A stretch of 64,000 nt of DNA from Adhaeribacter arboris. GTDB lineage: Bacteria; Bacteroidota; Bacteroidia; Cytophagales; Hymenobacteraceae. Positions 7,166 to 16,129 of this stretch are shown one piece after another; the stretch's first letter is position 1, and each line of letters starts with the position of its first letter. The stretch lies in NCBI RefSeq assembly GCF_003023845.1, contig NZ_PYFT01000001.1, positions 5,518,001-5,582,000 on the forward strand, in the 5' to 3' direction. The position numbers and the translations under genes were made by a program. The notes under the pieces were generated by a model. That model made no database searches and was not told the origin of the DNA. It worked only from the letters and a program-made list of their open reading frames with translations.

Positions 7166-7330
7166 ATGCAGGTTCTTTTAAATCCACTCTTTCATTTAGC
7201 TTTAGGTGCCACCGGTCTGGTAAGTACCGGAATATTGTTAAAAGATGTATTAGCTATTAGAAAACAATTCCGTCAAGATACGGGCAAAAGCAAGCTTAAA
7301 AATACTCTACGCACTAAGGAAGTATATTAA
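7166..7330 (+). CDS. Small membrane-associated protein
   Basis: A 54-residue frame with one hydrophobic segment (LNPLFHLALGATGLVSTGIL) and a basic tail. The same frame continues after its TAA (see 7331-7519), so this may be the first half of a two-segment membrane protein broken by a stop codon. No family recognised. Confidence 0.4.
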   Translation: MQVLLNPLFHLALGATGLVSTGILLKDVLAIRKQFRQDTGKSKLKNTLRTKEVY

Positions 7331-7519
7331 TTTAAAATCACGGGAAAACCAACCATAAAAACAGCCACCTTACTAACAGCATTGCTTATGCTGGCTGTAG
7401 TATTTGGTGGCATTATCTCCTTTATTAATCATAACAGACAGGTTACCTTTTACTACTGGTGGGGCATAATTTTCTTCGTAGGCATCGCGGCAATTAAATT
7501 TATGAATTCAGAACCTTAA
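7331..7519 (+). pseudogene. In-frame continuation with two membrane segments, no start codon
   Basis: Directly after the TAA at 7328-7330 the same frame stays open for 62 codons. It encodes two hydrophobic stretches (LLTALLMLAVVFGGIISF and WWGIIFFVGIAAI). There is no ATG before residue 20 (MLAVVFGG). Either it is a 43-residue protein from that ATG, or 7166-7519 is one membrane-protein gene with a nonsense codon. Confidence 0.35.
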
Positions 7520-7592
7520 GTTACTGTTTAGTGGAATTATCTTTACCCATCCACCTACATGCCCACTTTACAGTAAAGACAATCTCTAAATA

Positions 7593-7838
7593 ATGGATGA
7601 TTACTTTGAATTACCCGTCACCTACAAAGGGGAGGAGTATCTTTTTCCAGTGCGACTAGTTCAAACCGGCTACACCCACAAGTTAGAGGTAAATGTAGAT
7701 GGCGTACACGTCTTTTTTGAACCAGACGATGAACAGAACTACCGGGCTCTGGTAGATGAATTTCAATTAAAGAACTTTAAAATAGAAGTAGGTTTACTCC
7801 AAGCCATTGCAGAAGTTATTGAATCAATGAGGAAGTGA
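7593..7838 (+). CDS. Small conserved-looking hypothetical protein
   Basis: An 81-residue acidic protein beginning MDDYFELPVTYKGEEYLFPV, with alternating hydrophobic residues typical of a small beta-rich domain and a helical end (LLQAIAEVIESMRK). It is bounded downstream by a hairpin. The type is familiar from Bacteroidota genomes, but I know no function. Confidence 0.6.
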   Translation: MDDYFELPVTYKGEEYLFPVRLVQTGYTHKLEVNVDGVHVFFEPDDEQNYRALVDEFQLKNFKIEVGLLQAIAEVIESMRK

Positions 7839-7859
7839 GGAAATAAGTTTTGTTTAAAA

Positions 7860-7909
7860 CCTTGCACTTTCTATTTGTAATTAGCTTTTACTAGGTAAAA
7901 AGTGCAAGG
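7860..7909 (+). terminator. Long-loop hairpin after the 7593-7838 gene
   Basis: CCTTGCACTTT (7860-7870) and AAAGTGCAAGG (7899-7909) are perfect 11-bp inverted arms with a 28-nt loop. There is no clear T-run, so termination is only possible. Confidence 0.4.
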
Positions 7910-8129
7910 AGTAGAATCAGGTGGGTGGGAAGTAGTCTAGCTCTTGTCTCCGTTAAATAAATTACACATCTATTAAATATATTTTGTACTATTCTCCTAT
8001 ATTCATTGGATAACTTCTTCCTCCTTACATTTTGCCAGAACAACCAACTACAGAGTGCCTATTTTGCCGGTATATTCAAGTATATCAAGAAAATATACCT
8101 ATTGATTTTCCATAATTTCCACTAATCCT

Positions 8130-9539
8130 ATGCGCTTACTACTACTTATTGCCGTTGTTCTCTTAACCGGAAATCTATCTTATGGACAAGATCAGTTGTA
8201 TTTAACCAAAAGAATAGATTTTACGGACCACCAAGGGGATTCCGAATCATTATCTACAATCGCTTTAACCCCTAATAAATTTGTAATTGCCTATCTGCAA
8301 GGAGGATTTTGGGAAGGTAGGATACGAATCGGAAGTATTAGCAAAGATTCGACCATTACCTTAAATAAGCCAACCTCCTTTTCAACCGATATGGTAATAA
8401 ACGGGTTGGAAGTTACCAGGCTAACCAACACTACATTTATTTTAACCGCCAGGACCAACTCCACTACTACTATAAGAGTATGCGAAGTTATAAGCGATGA
8501 TTTTATTATAGTAGGGAACCCTATTAGATTGGCCTCCCCGTTCGTATATGATTTTTCATTGGTTGCTCTATCGGAAGACTCCTTTTTAATTGCCTATATG
8601 GAGCCTATAACTCAATTGGGTAAATGTTTAATTGGTAAGGTAAAAGACGTGATCAGTATCTCATTAGGCCCTTCTCACAATTTTACTTTGTCTTCAATGA
8701 ACAATTCAACCATCATCTCCCTGGATACGCTCTCCAGTACTAAATTTGTGATTGCCTATGGCTATGATGGTGGAACTGCACTTATTGGGTCAATAGAGGC
8801 TAATGGGACTATTGCCTTTGGAAATCCTTATAGATTCTCTACTGAGGATTGCTATTCTGTTAGGGCTGTAGGACTTCATGAAAACCAATTTGCTCTTGTC
8901 TATACAGAAAATTACTGGGACCACCAAAGTGTTGTTCAGCTAGGCACTACAACTGAAAAGGAGATTTCCTTTTCTCAAAAATTTACCTTCCACGAAGATC
9001 AAAATATAGGGATTTCAGCTACTAAACTTTCCGCTGACAGAATAGTGATTGGGTTTGATAATATTTCCCCAGGAGGTGTCTTCCAAGGAAATATTCTTTT
9101 GGTCGACATTCATAAAGACTTAGTTGGATTTTCGGAAAAAATCACTTCCCCTGATATGCTGTATGTTAATGGCAATAAGCCCGTAGCGGTACTTAACCAG
9201 AAGAGATGTATTTTTTTATATAATGACAATAACAGTCAGGCCGGTTTTCTAAGGCTAGCCAGTACTGAAAAGTACCAAATAGTAACCGCTGTACCAGGGG
9301 AAATAAGGCTAGATTATTCTATCTTTCCCAATCCCACCAAAGACTTTATAAACATCAAAATGGAAAAGAGCTCTCGGCAAGCAATGGTCAAACTATACAA
9401 TGTAACAGGTAAAATTTTCTACAAGGAAGAATTTAAATCTGCCACTCGTATAAACATTTCTAATTACCCCAAAGGAACCTACCTGCTACAAATCAACGAT
9501 GGTAAAAAAATACGAAACAGTAAAATTATTGTAGAATAA
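8130..9539 (+). CDS. Secreted protein with type IX (Por) C-terminal sorting domain
   Basis: A 469-residue protein with a Sec signal peptide (about 1-19, ending TGNLSYGQ). The body (20-385) is built of repeating beta-strand units with the recurring phrase (F/V)VIAY, as in beta-propeller-like surface proteins. The last 75 residues are a type A T9SS sorting domain: YSIFPNPTKDFINIKME, LYNVTGKIFYKEEF, and GTYLLQINDGKKIRNSKIIV. It should be exported through the outer membrane and attached to or released from the cell surface. It is cargo on a prophage, so it may alter the surface of the lysogen. Confidence 0.8.
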   Translation: MRLLLLIAVVLLTGNLSYGQDQLYLTKRIDFTDHQGDSESLSTIALTPNKFVIAYLQGGFWEGRIRIGSISKDSTITLNKPTSFSTDMVINGLEVTRLTNTTFILTARTNSTTTIRVCEVISDDFIIVGNPIRLASPFVYDFSLVALSEDSFLIAYMEPITQLGKCLIGKVKDVISISLGPSHNFTLSSMNNSTIISLDTLSSTKFVIAYGYDGGTALIGSIEANGTIAFGNPYRFSTEDCYSVRAVGLHENQFALVYTENYWDHQSVVQLGTTTEKEISFSQKFTFHEDQNIGISATKLSADRIVIGFDNISPGGVFQGNILLVDIHKDLVGFSEKITSPDMLYVNGNKPVAVLNQKRCIFLYNDNNSQAGFLRLASTEKYQIVTAVPGEIRLDYSIFPNPTKDFINIKMEKSSRQAMVKLYNVTGKIFYKEEFKSATRINISNYPKGTYLLQINDGKKIRNSKIIVE

Positions 9540-9561
9540 TACTTGCAGCATATCAACTTGC

Positions 9562-9807
9562 ATGGAATTGTACGATTTCAATCGCGGTAATTATAACCAA
9601 CGGGCGGAAATGGTTTGGAATAAAGGTGAGTTCTTAGCGGCCCGAATCAGTGGTAATTACACCTTGTGCCTCTACCACATGGGCAACTTCTTTGCCGAAA
9701 TCTGGTACCGGGTAGCGGATAATGAGGTTCAAGGAGTAAGAGGATTTAATAGTATTATCTGCCTGGAGCCGTATTTAAATATGGTAGATTTGTCCGACAT
9801 AACTTAG
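9562..9807 (+). CDS. Member 1 of an 81-residue NFFAE-motif family
   Basis: An 81-residue protein with the family pattern FLAAR, LYHMGNFFAEIWYR (about 33-46) and LEPYL (about 69-73). Paralogs lie at 17925-18170 and 19023-19271 on the minus strand. The pattern of short strands with conserved aromatics suggests a small alpha/beta fold. It is followed by a coiled-coil gene and a 28-residue membrane peptide. The family is not one I can name; three copies on one element imply a selected role. Confidence 0.65.
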   Translation: MELYDFNRGNYNQRAEMVWNKGEFLAARISGNYTLCLYHMGNFFAEIWYRVADNEVQGVRGFNSIICLEPYLNMVDLSDIT

Positions 9808-9827
9808 TAATTCTTTCATATCTTCCT

Positions 9828-10022
9828 ATGAAAACCGAACAAGAAGTCTTAGCTAGAATCCAGGAATTAGAGAGTCAAAACGAGCTTCTATCGCTTAAAG
9901 ATACAAAAATCGTGGCCCAAGATGAAATTGACCAAGTAGCCATGGGCACCCTGCTGGAAAACCAAAAGCAGATTAAAATCAACCAGACCATCCTGGATGC
10001 TTTGCATTGGGTAGTAAGCTAA
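9828..10022 (+). CDS. Small coiled-coil protein
   Basis: A 64-residue, almost fully helical protein (QEVLARIQELESQNELLSLK, ending ILDALHWVVS). It lies 20 bp after the NFFAE-family gene and before a tiny membrane protein gene, in one probable transcript. No family recognised. Confidence 0.5.
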   Translation: MKTEQEVLARIQELESQNELLSLKDTKIVAQDEIDQVAMGTLLENQKQIKINQTILDALHWVVS

Positions 10023-10066
10023 TTAGTTTGTTATAAAAGGGGGAATTAGTACAAATAGATTTTACT

Positions 10067-10153
10067 ATGGAATGGTACGACTGGATGGCTTACGCCTTTA
10101 TTGCGGCCGGCATTTACTTGATAATCATTAAAAGAATTCGTAAAAACCGGTAA
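10067..10153 (+). CDS. Tiny single-span membrane protein (28 aa)
   Basis: The frame MEWYDWMAYAFIAAGIYLII ends in KRIRKNR: an aromatic N-terminus, one membrane helix and a basic tail placed inside by the positive-inside rule. Similar tiny proteins occur at 18884-19018 (MQWWQWL start) and 34142-34264 (MDRFHWYD start). It lies 23 bp before the SRAP gene. Confidence 0.5.
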   Translation: MEWYDWMAYAFIAAGIYLIIIKRIRKNR

Positions 10154-10176
10154 TTTCAAGTTTAAATATTAATCCT

Positions 10177-10866
10177 ATGTGCGGACGTTATGCAGAATCA
10201 GAAGATGTAGATGTACTGGAGGAGCGGTTTGATTTACAAATCGACCAGAAGTATAAGCCTAATTACAACGCTTCTCCGGGAAACGTATTACCCGTCATTA
10301 CCAACAAGGATCCTAAGCAGCTAACTTTTATGAAGTGGTCTATCCTGCCGCATTGGTCCAAGACCAGAGAGATTAAATACAGTACCTTTAACGCCAAAGC
10401 AGAAGAACTCACGGAAAAGCCTTCCTTCCGGAGCCTTATAACAAGCAAGCGCTGCCTGGTTCCTTGTACCGGCTTTTATGAATGGAAGGATGTAACTACA
10501 CCAGAGAAGGATATGTTTGGTCAACCGATTGCTAAACCCAAAACCAAAAAGGAAAAACAAATTTACTTTATCAATTTAAAATCAGACGAGCTCTTTGCCA
10601 TGGCCGGCTTGTGGGATGAGTGGGTAGATCAGAAAACCGGCGAAGTTGTGCCTTCTTTTACCATTATTACTACCACTGCTAATGAATTAGTAAAACCAAT
10701 CCACCCGGAACGCATGCCGGTAATCTTAACCCGGGAAACCGAAAAGCTGTGGCTGGATGATAGCTTATCCAAAGAGCAGTTATTAGCGCTACTAACCCCT
10801 TATGAATCCCAGGAGATGAAAGCCATGCCCATTCCAGGGATTACTTCTTTCCCTAATCCCAAGTAA
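10177..10866 (+). CDS. SRAP-domain protein (HMCES/YedK family)
   Basis: A 229-residue protein of the SOS-response-associated peptidase family, which forms a thiazolidine DNA-protein crosslink with abasic sites in single-stranded DNA. Seen: MCGRY with catalytic Cys2 (exposed after Met removal), YNASPG with Asn31, FYEW with Glu102, and PIHPERMP with His176. All active-site positions are present, and the length is typical. It lies upstream of two translesion-type DNA polymerase genes on the same strand, which fits a DNA-damage cassette. Confidence 0.9.
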   Translation: MCGRYAESEDVDVLEERFDLQIDQKYKPNYNASPGNVLPVITNKDPKQLTFMKWSILPHWSKTREIKYSTFNAKAEELTEKPSFRSLITSKRCLVPCTGFYEWKDVTTPEKDMFGQPIAKPKTKKEKQIYFINLKSDELFAMAGLWDEWVDQKTGEVVPSFTIITTTANELVKPIHPERMPVILTRETEKLWLDDSLSKEQLLALLTPYESQEMKAMPIPGITSFPNPK

Positions 10867-10896
10867 ATCCGGTAACTACAACTCCCAGCATCCTCA

Positions 10897-11199
10897 TCAA
10901 TAGCTCGCCGGCGTATAGCCGCTGCCCCGGCTACGGATTATAGTTACTTGCGTAATCTTCTCGGACAAGTTTTCCTCTATCTCCAGCACACTTGCCAGGT
11001 ACGTTATTGTTTCCTGCTGTTTGGCGGTACAGGCGTATAGAATACCCATCCAAGCTTCGGGTTCGTACTGGGAAGAATAAGCACTTTGAGCAGGATCAAA
11101 AATAATTTTTCGTTTAAATAGGTTCCTATATTTAGCAGCTTTGATCTGTCTATTTTTAGTTTAGCCAGTTTTTCTGGCAGAATTAGCAGCATCAGTCAT
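10897..11199 (-). pseudogene. Hypothetical protein with an in-frame stop at codon 13
   Basis: Read leftward from ATG at 11199, the frame gives MTDAANSARKTG, a TAA at 11161-11163, then 87 more codons of natural-looking sequence (for example YEPEAWMGILYACTAKQQET and YLASVLEIEENLSEKI), ending SGYTPASY. A single CAA-to-TAA change would explain it. Alternatively translation starts after the stop, but no early ATG exists there. It lies antisense between the SRAP and DinB genes. Function unknown. Confidence 0.45.
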
Positions 11200-11298
11200 T
11201 CATTATGCTAATTATTTTGGTTTTATTGGTGCATAGCAAAAAAAATAATTCCAATATATTTAGCTTTAGTATATTTTATTACGTTATTGCTAACATAA

Positions 11299-11318
11299 TT
11301 AGTATTTAGTTATACTAA
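11299..11318 (+). promoter_or_regulatory. Dyad upstream of dinB, candidate damage-response operator
   Basis: TTAGTAT-N6-ATACTAA is a perfect 7-bp inverted repeat ending 22 bp before the ATG at 11341. Another TTAGTAT lies about 35 bp upstream. No match to a named Bacteroidota LexA box is claimed. Confidence 0.4.
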
Positions 11319-11340
11319 TCTTTAGCCATGCTGGTAAGAT

Positions 11341-12504
11341 ATGCTGCTGGAAAATCGAACCATTGCTCACTTAGATTTAGATACCTTCTTTGTGTCCGTC
11401 GAGCGATTACGTAACTCGGACCTAAAGAATAAGCCGCTTATCATTGGTGGCTTATCGGACAGAGGGGTAGTCGCCAGTTGCAGTTACGAAACCCGCTACT
11501 ACGGGGTACACGCCGGCATGCCCATGCGAATGGCGAAACAGCTCTGTAAAGAAGCCCTGGTGCTCCGGGGCGATATGGAAGCGTATAGCCAGTACTCGGC
11601 CGATGTGACGCAAATCATTGCCGAGAAAGCGGACATTTACGAGAAAGCTTCTATTGATGAACATTACCTGGATGTGACGGGCATGGACCGCTTCTTTGGT
11701 ACCTGGAAGTGGACTAATGAACTCCGCAACTATATTATGCAGGAAACGGGCCTCCCACTCTCCTTCGGTTTATCCGTGAATAAAACGGTTTCCAAGATTG
11801 CTACCGGGCAAGCGAAACCGAATGGTACTTTGCAGGTGCGGCAAGAGCAAGTCAAGCCTTTTCTTTCCCCGCTTTCCATCCGCAAGATTCCGGGCGTGGG
11901 AGAAAAGAACTACCAGCTCCTGCGCAACATGGGGGTGCCCACCATTGAAGTGCTCACCATGATTCCGGTGGACGTCATTCAGAAGGTCTTGGGCAAAGAA
12001 GGGGTGAGTATCTGGGAAAAAGCCAACGGCATTGACTTAACCCCCGTGGTGCCTTACTCGGAGCAGAAGTCTATTAGCACCGAACAGACCTTTGCTACGG
12101 ATACGACGGATATTCCTTTTCTCAACAACCTGCTGGTAGCCATGGTCGAGAAGCTGGCCTTTGAACTGCGCCGGCAAGAAAAGCTAACCAGTTGTATTAC
12201 CGTCAAGATTCGCTACGCCAACTTTGATACCCATACTCAGCAGCTGATGATTCCTTATAATGCGGCCGACCATATCCTTATTCGCAAGGCCAAAGAATTG
12301 TTCCACAAGCTTTATAACCGGAGAATGCTGATTCGGCTTTTGGGCGTCCGGCTCAGCCATTTAGTGCAGGGCTTTCAGCAGATTGATTTATTTGAAGATA
12401 CCGCGGAACTGGTGAACCTCTACCAGGCCATGGATAAGATCCGGCACCGCTACGGAGCCGAGGCCGTTAAACGAGCGGCGGGACTAACGGGTAAGAAGCG
12501 ATGA
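11341..12504 (+). CDS. dinB: Y-family DNA polymerase (DinB/Pol IV type)
   Basis: A 387-residue translesion polymerase of full family length. Seen: palm motif HLDLDTFF with metal-binding Asp12 and the aromatic steric gate, YETRYYGVHAGMPMRMA of the fingers, SIDEHYLDVT with catalytic Asp106/Glu107, the helix-hairpin-helix KIPGVGEKNYQLL, and the little-finger domain from about 240. The usual SIDEAYLD has His in place of Ala. No C-terminal beta-clamp motif is obvious. The stop overlaps the next gene's ATG by 4 nt (ATGA), tying it to the DnaE-type polymerase. GC content is clearly higher than in the surrounding DNA. Confidence 0.92.
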   Translation: MLLENRTIAHLDLDTFFVSVERLRNSDLKNKPLIIGGLSDRGVVASCSYETRYYGVHAGMPMRMAKQLCKEALVLRGDMEAYSQYSADVTQIIAEKADIYEKASIDEHYLDVTGMDRFFGTWKWTNELRNYIMQETGLPLSFGLSVNKTVSKIATGQAKPNGTLQVRQEQVKPFLSPLSIRKIPGVGEKNYQLLRNMGVPTIEVLTMIPVDVIQKVLGKEGVSIWEKANGIDLTPVVPYSEQKSISTEQTFATDTTDIPFLNNLLVAMVEKLAFELRRQEKLTSCITVKIRYANFDTHTQQLMIPYNAADHILIRKAKELFHKLYNRRMLIRLLGVRLSHLVQGFQQIDLFEDTAELVNLYQAMDKIRHRYGAEAVKRAAGLTGKKR

Positions 12505-15467
12505 TTGCCTTTGTTCATTCCTACTACAGTTTACGCTACGGTACCCTGTCCGTCGAAGATTTAGTAGCGATAGGCGTGAACCAAGGTTATCAAACGTTAG
12601 TGCTGACCGATATTAATAATACCTCCGGGGTTTTCCCCTTTATAGCCGCCTGCCAGCAGCAGGGCATCCATCCCGTAGTAGGTATTGAGTTTCGGCGCGA
12701 GAACCAGCTACTCTACACAGGAGTAGCTTTGAATCAGTTAGGTTTTCAGGAGTTAAATCAGTTTCTTAGCTACTATCAATTAAAGCAACAGCCCTTACCC
12801 GACGTTCCTCCCACTTTTAATCAGGTAGTTGTCATTTACCCTTTCTCTGCGGCTGGTTCCCAGGCGCTCCGGGAGAATGAATACATCGGCATCCGACCCC
12901 ACGAACTAAATAAGCTAACCTTCTCGGACTTGCGCCACCAACCCGAAAAACTCTTGCTACAACCGGTATTTACTTACTTGGACGCGGAAGGCTATGCTTT
13001 GCACCGCCACTTACGGGCCATTGATCATAATATCTTACTTAGTCAGCTTACCCCGGAGCATGCGTTAAGTGAAAATGCAGCCTTTCTGCCGGCGAACCAA
13101 CTAAGTCCTCTTTCCCAGCGGTTCCCTCGCTTAATGACCAATCTGGAAAAGCTCGTAGAACAAGCGACTTTTACCTTCGATTTTACCACCCGCAAAAACA
13201 AATTTCATTATAGTACCACGGCCTATGATGATAAGCTGCTGCTGGAGAAATTAGCCTGGGATGGCTTACGGCACCGCTACGGAGCAAGTAATAAAGTCGC
13301 TAAACAGCGGGTGGAACACGAACTAGCGATCATTGATAAGCTGGGCTTTTCGGCTTATTTTTTGATTACTTGGGATGTTATTCGTTATTCCATGAGCCGC
13401 AGCTTTTACCATGTCGGCCGGGGCAGCGGCGCGAACAGCGTAGTAGCGTATTGTTTGCACATCACCGACGTTGACCCGATTGAGCTGGACTTGTACTTTG
13501 AGCGCTTCTTAAATCCCAAACGCACCAGCCCCCCTGATTTTGACATTGATTACAGTTGGGATGAACGGGACGAGGTATTAGACTATATCTTCAAACGCTA
13601 CGGCCACGAGCACACCGCTTTGCTCGGCGCGATGAGTACCTTTCAGCAAAATGCCATCTTACGGGAGCTAGGGAAAGTCTACGGCTTGCCCAAAAGTGAA
13701 TTGGATATGTTGGTAGCTAACCCGGGAGCTAACGTTAACCAAAACCAGTACACGAAGCAAATCTTCCGTTACGGCAAATTGCTCACCGACTTTCCCAATG
13801 TCCGTTCCATTCACGCCGGCGGGGTGCTTATTTCTGAACAGCCGCTTACCTGCTATACGGCCCTGGACTTACCCCCGAAAAACATGCCTACCAGCCAGTG
13901 GGATATGTATGTCGCCGAAAGTATTGGTTTTGAGAAACTCGACATCTTAAGTCAGCGCGGCATTGGGCACATCAAAGAATGCGTGCATCTTGTGCAGCAG
14001 AACCAGCAGATTAAAGTAGATGCCCACGATATCGCCCGCTTTAAGCAGGACGAGAAGGTAAAAGCGCAACTAAAAGCCGGTGATACCATCGGTTGTTTTT
14101 ATATCGAAAGCCCGGCCATGCGCGGCTTACTTAAGAAACTACGCTGTGATAATTATCTATCCCTGGTGGCAGCTAGTTCCATTATCCGGCCGGGAGTAGC
14201 GAAATCAGGGATGATGCGGGCCTATATCGAGCGCTTTCACGCTCCCGATAAGATTCAGCACATTCATCCGGTACTAGGCGAGCAACTGCAGGAAACCTAC
14301 GGGGTGATGGTTTACCAGGAAGATGTGCTGAAAGTCTGCCACCACTTTGCGGGGTTGGATTTAGCCGATGCCGACGTATTGCGCCGGGGTATGTCGGGCA
14401 AGTCGCGCTCCAAAAAAGAATTTCAGAAGTTAGTGGATAAGTTCTTTCAAAACTGCCGGGAGAAGGGCTACCCCGAAGCCATCACTCAAGAAGTCTGGCG
14501 GCAGGTCGAGAGTTTCGCGGGATATAGTTTTTCGAAAGCACATTCCGCTTCTTTTGCCGTGGAAAGCTACCAGAGCCTGTATTTGAAAACCTACTTTCCC
14601 TTAGAGTTTATGGTGGCCGTGATTAATAACTTTGGCGGGTTCTACTCGACCTGGGTCTATGTGCAGGAAGCTCGTAAAGCCGGAGCTATTATCCACTTGC
14701 CTTGTATCAACCAGAGCCACTTTACTACCTTCCTTTACGGCCAGGACATTTATTTAGGCTTGGTACATATCCAGAACCTGGAACAGCAGTTAGGGCAAAG
14801 ACTGGTAGCCGAGCGCCAGCAGCAGGGTACCTATGCCAGTTTAGAAGATTTTATTAAGCGCACTCAGGTAACCGTAGAGCAAATTGAAATTCTCATTCGC
14901 ATTGATGCCTTTCGCTTTACGGGTAAAAATAAAACTACTTTGCTCTGGGAAGCCCTTTACCTCCTCGGGCATAAAAGCAGCTTGGATACAGAAGCCGCTC
15001 TTTTTCCTTGTTCGGCTAAACCCTTTACTTTGCCGCCGCTGACCTATACCCAGGTAGATGCAGCCTGGGATGAACTGGAATTACTTGGCTTTCCGGTTAG
15101 TCTGTCCTATTTTGACTTACTCAAAACCAAACAAAGAGGCGATGTACTAGCCGTAAATTTGCCGCAGTGGGTAGGACGGAGAGTACGGATGATGGGCATT
15201 CTGGTAACCACCAAACAGGTGCGCACCATTAGAGGCGAGTTAATGCAGTTTGGTACTTTTCTGGATGCACAAAACAACTTTTTTGATACCGTTAACTTCC
15301 CGGCTTCCTTAAAAGAGTGGCCCTTTAAAGGTCCAGGAGTGTATTTGCTTCTAGGCCGGGTAGTAGTAGAATTTGGTTTTCCTAGTTTGGAAGTTGAGAA
15401 AATGGATAAACTCCCCTTTCAGGAAAAGCACCAATCCAGTAGCGCAATGGTTAAGAGTAGTAATTAA
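12501..15467 (+). CDS. DnaE-type error-prone DNA polymerase III alpha (DnaE2-like)
   Basis: A 988-residue C-family polymerase, shorter than replicative DnaE (about 1100-1200 residues) and close to the DnaE2 class used in induced mutagenesis. Order: PHP domain from residue 1; GRGSGANSVVAY at about 305; palm motif PPDFDIDYSWDERDE with catalytic Asp near 346-348; EKLDIL near 478 with the third Asp; MVYQEDVL; SFSKAHSASFA; and a C-terminal OB-like region. The PHP metal motif usually written HxHYS reads HSYYS, so the second His is lost and the PHP domain is probably not a working exonuclease. It is translationally coupled to dinB, a pairing typical of mobile mutagenesis cassettes. Confidence 0.9.
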   Translation: MIAFVHSYYSLRYGTLSVEDLVAIGVNQGYQTLVLTDINNTSGVFPFIAACQQQGIHPVVGIEFRRENQLLYTGVALNQLGFQELNQFLSYYQLKQQPLPDVPPTFNQVVVIYPFSAAGSQALRENEYIGIRPHELNKLTFSDLRHQPEKLLLQPVFTYLDAEGYALHRHLRAIDHNILLSQLTPEHALSENAAFLPANQLSPLSQRFPRLMTNLEKLVEQATFTFDFTTRKNKFHYSTTAYDDKLLLEKLAWDGLRHRYGASNKVAKQRVEHELAIIDKLGFSAYFLITWDVIRYSMSRSFYHVGRGSGANSVVAYCLHITDVDPIELDLYFERFLNPKRTSPPDFDIDYSWDERDEVLDYIFKRYGHEHTALLGAMSTFQQNAILRELGKVYGLPKSELDMLVANPGANVNQNQYTKQIFRYGKLLTDFPNVRSIHAGGVLISEQPLTCYTALDLPPKNMPTSQWDMYVAESIGFEKLDILSQRGIGHIKECVHLVQQNQQIKVDAHDIARFKQDEKVKAQLKAGDTIGCFYIESPAMRGLLKKLRCDNYLSLVAASSIIRPGVAKSGMMRAYIERFHAPDKIQHIHPVLGEQLQETYGVMVYQEDVLKVCHHFAGLDLADADVLRRGMSGKSRSKKEFQKLVDKFFQNCREKGYPEAITQEVWRQVESFAGYSFSKAHSASFAVESYQSLYLKTYFPLEFMVAVINNFGGFYSTWVYVQEARKAGAIIHLPCINQSHFTTFLYGQDIYLGLVHIQNLEQQLGQRLVAERQQQGTYASLEDFIKRTQVTVEQIEILIRIDAFRFTGKNKTTLLWEALYLLGHKSSLDTEAALFPCSAKPFTLPPLTYTQVDAAWDELELLGFPVSLSYFDLLKTKQRGDVLAVNLPQWVGRRVRMMGILVTTKQVRTIRGELMQFGTFLDAQNNFFDTVNFPASLKEWPFKGPGVYLLLGRVVVEFGFPSLEVEKMDKLPFQEKHQSSSAMVKSSN

Positions 15468-15763
15468 AAATAGAAGTCATTCAATAGATGCCATGTAGAT
15501 GCTGAAATAAAGAAATAGCCACCTAGTGCAATTTTAACTTAATGGATTCCAGGCTCTCGTAAATTTGCTGAAGTGACTCTTCGCAGGAATGCAGCATAGC
15601 CATTACATTCTCGATACTTCTCTTATTGCTGTTCTGTTATAATGCTATTATACTTAGTTATTTGTCATATAATTAATAAAAAAAATGAATCAACTAAAAA
15701 TATTAGTAAATATAATATCGTATTCGTACTTTGGCTGCATCGAAAACTAAAGAATAAAGCATT

Positions 15764-16129
15764 ATGAGACATCTATCCAGTATTACCAAAGCAGAATTAT
15801 TAGAGATTGCTAAAATTGTTTTGTATTCTGATTCTGATGTACACCCCGAACAATGGGAAATTCTTCCTTTTGCGGGAGAGCCTGCTATTGGTATTCGGTT
15901 AGATGCAGAGGACTACGAAATACGGATTGTATGGGAAAACAATGAGCCACTTAGAATTTTTACTACCGCTATAGGGCATTTTGAATCAATTGAACCAAGT
16001 AAACTTAATCGGATACAAACCAAGCTCCAGGAAATGGGCTTTGATATTCCTACTTTAGAAACCTGGGGCTTTCCGGATACGGATTTGATATTGGAAGAAA
16101 AACTTGATGGTCTTGGGATTCAAGAGTAA
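15764..16129 (+). CDS. Hypothetical acidic protein
   Basis: A 121-residue acidic protein starting MRHLSSITKAELLEIAKIVL, with strand-rich middle (GEPAIGIRLDAEDYEIRIVW) and helical end. Composition and length look like a small single-domain protein. No family recognised. It stands alone, with about 300 bp of AT-rich DNA on each side. Confidence 0.55.
   Translation: MRHLSSITKAELLEIAKIVLYSDSDVHPEQWEILPFAGEPAIGIRLDAEDYEIRIVWENNEPLRIFTTAIGHFESIEPSKLNRIQTKLQEMGFDIPTLETWGFPDTDLILEEKLDGLGIQE

Noticed and set aside
11004-11192. 62-codon minus-strand frame between SRAP and dinB
   Set aside because: The overlapping frame 10897-11199 with one internal stop has a more protein-like composition over a longer span.
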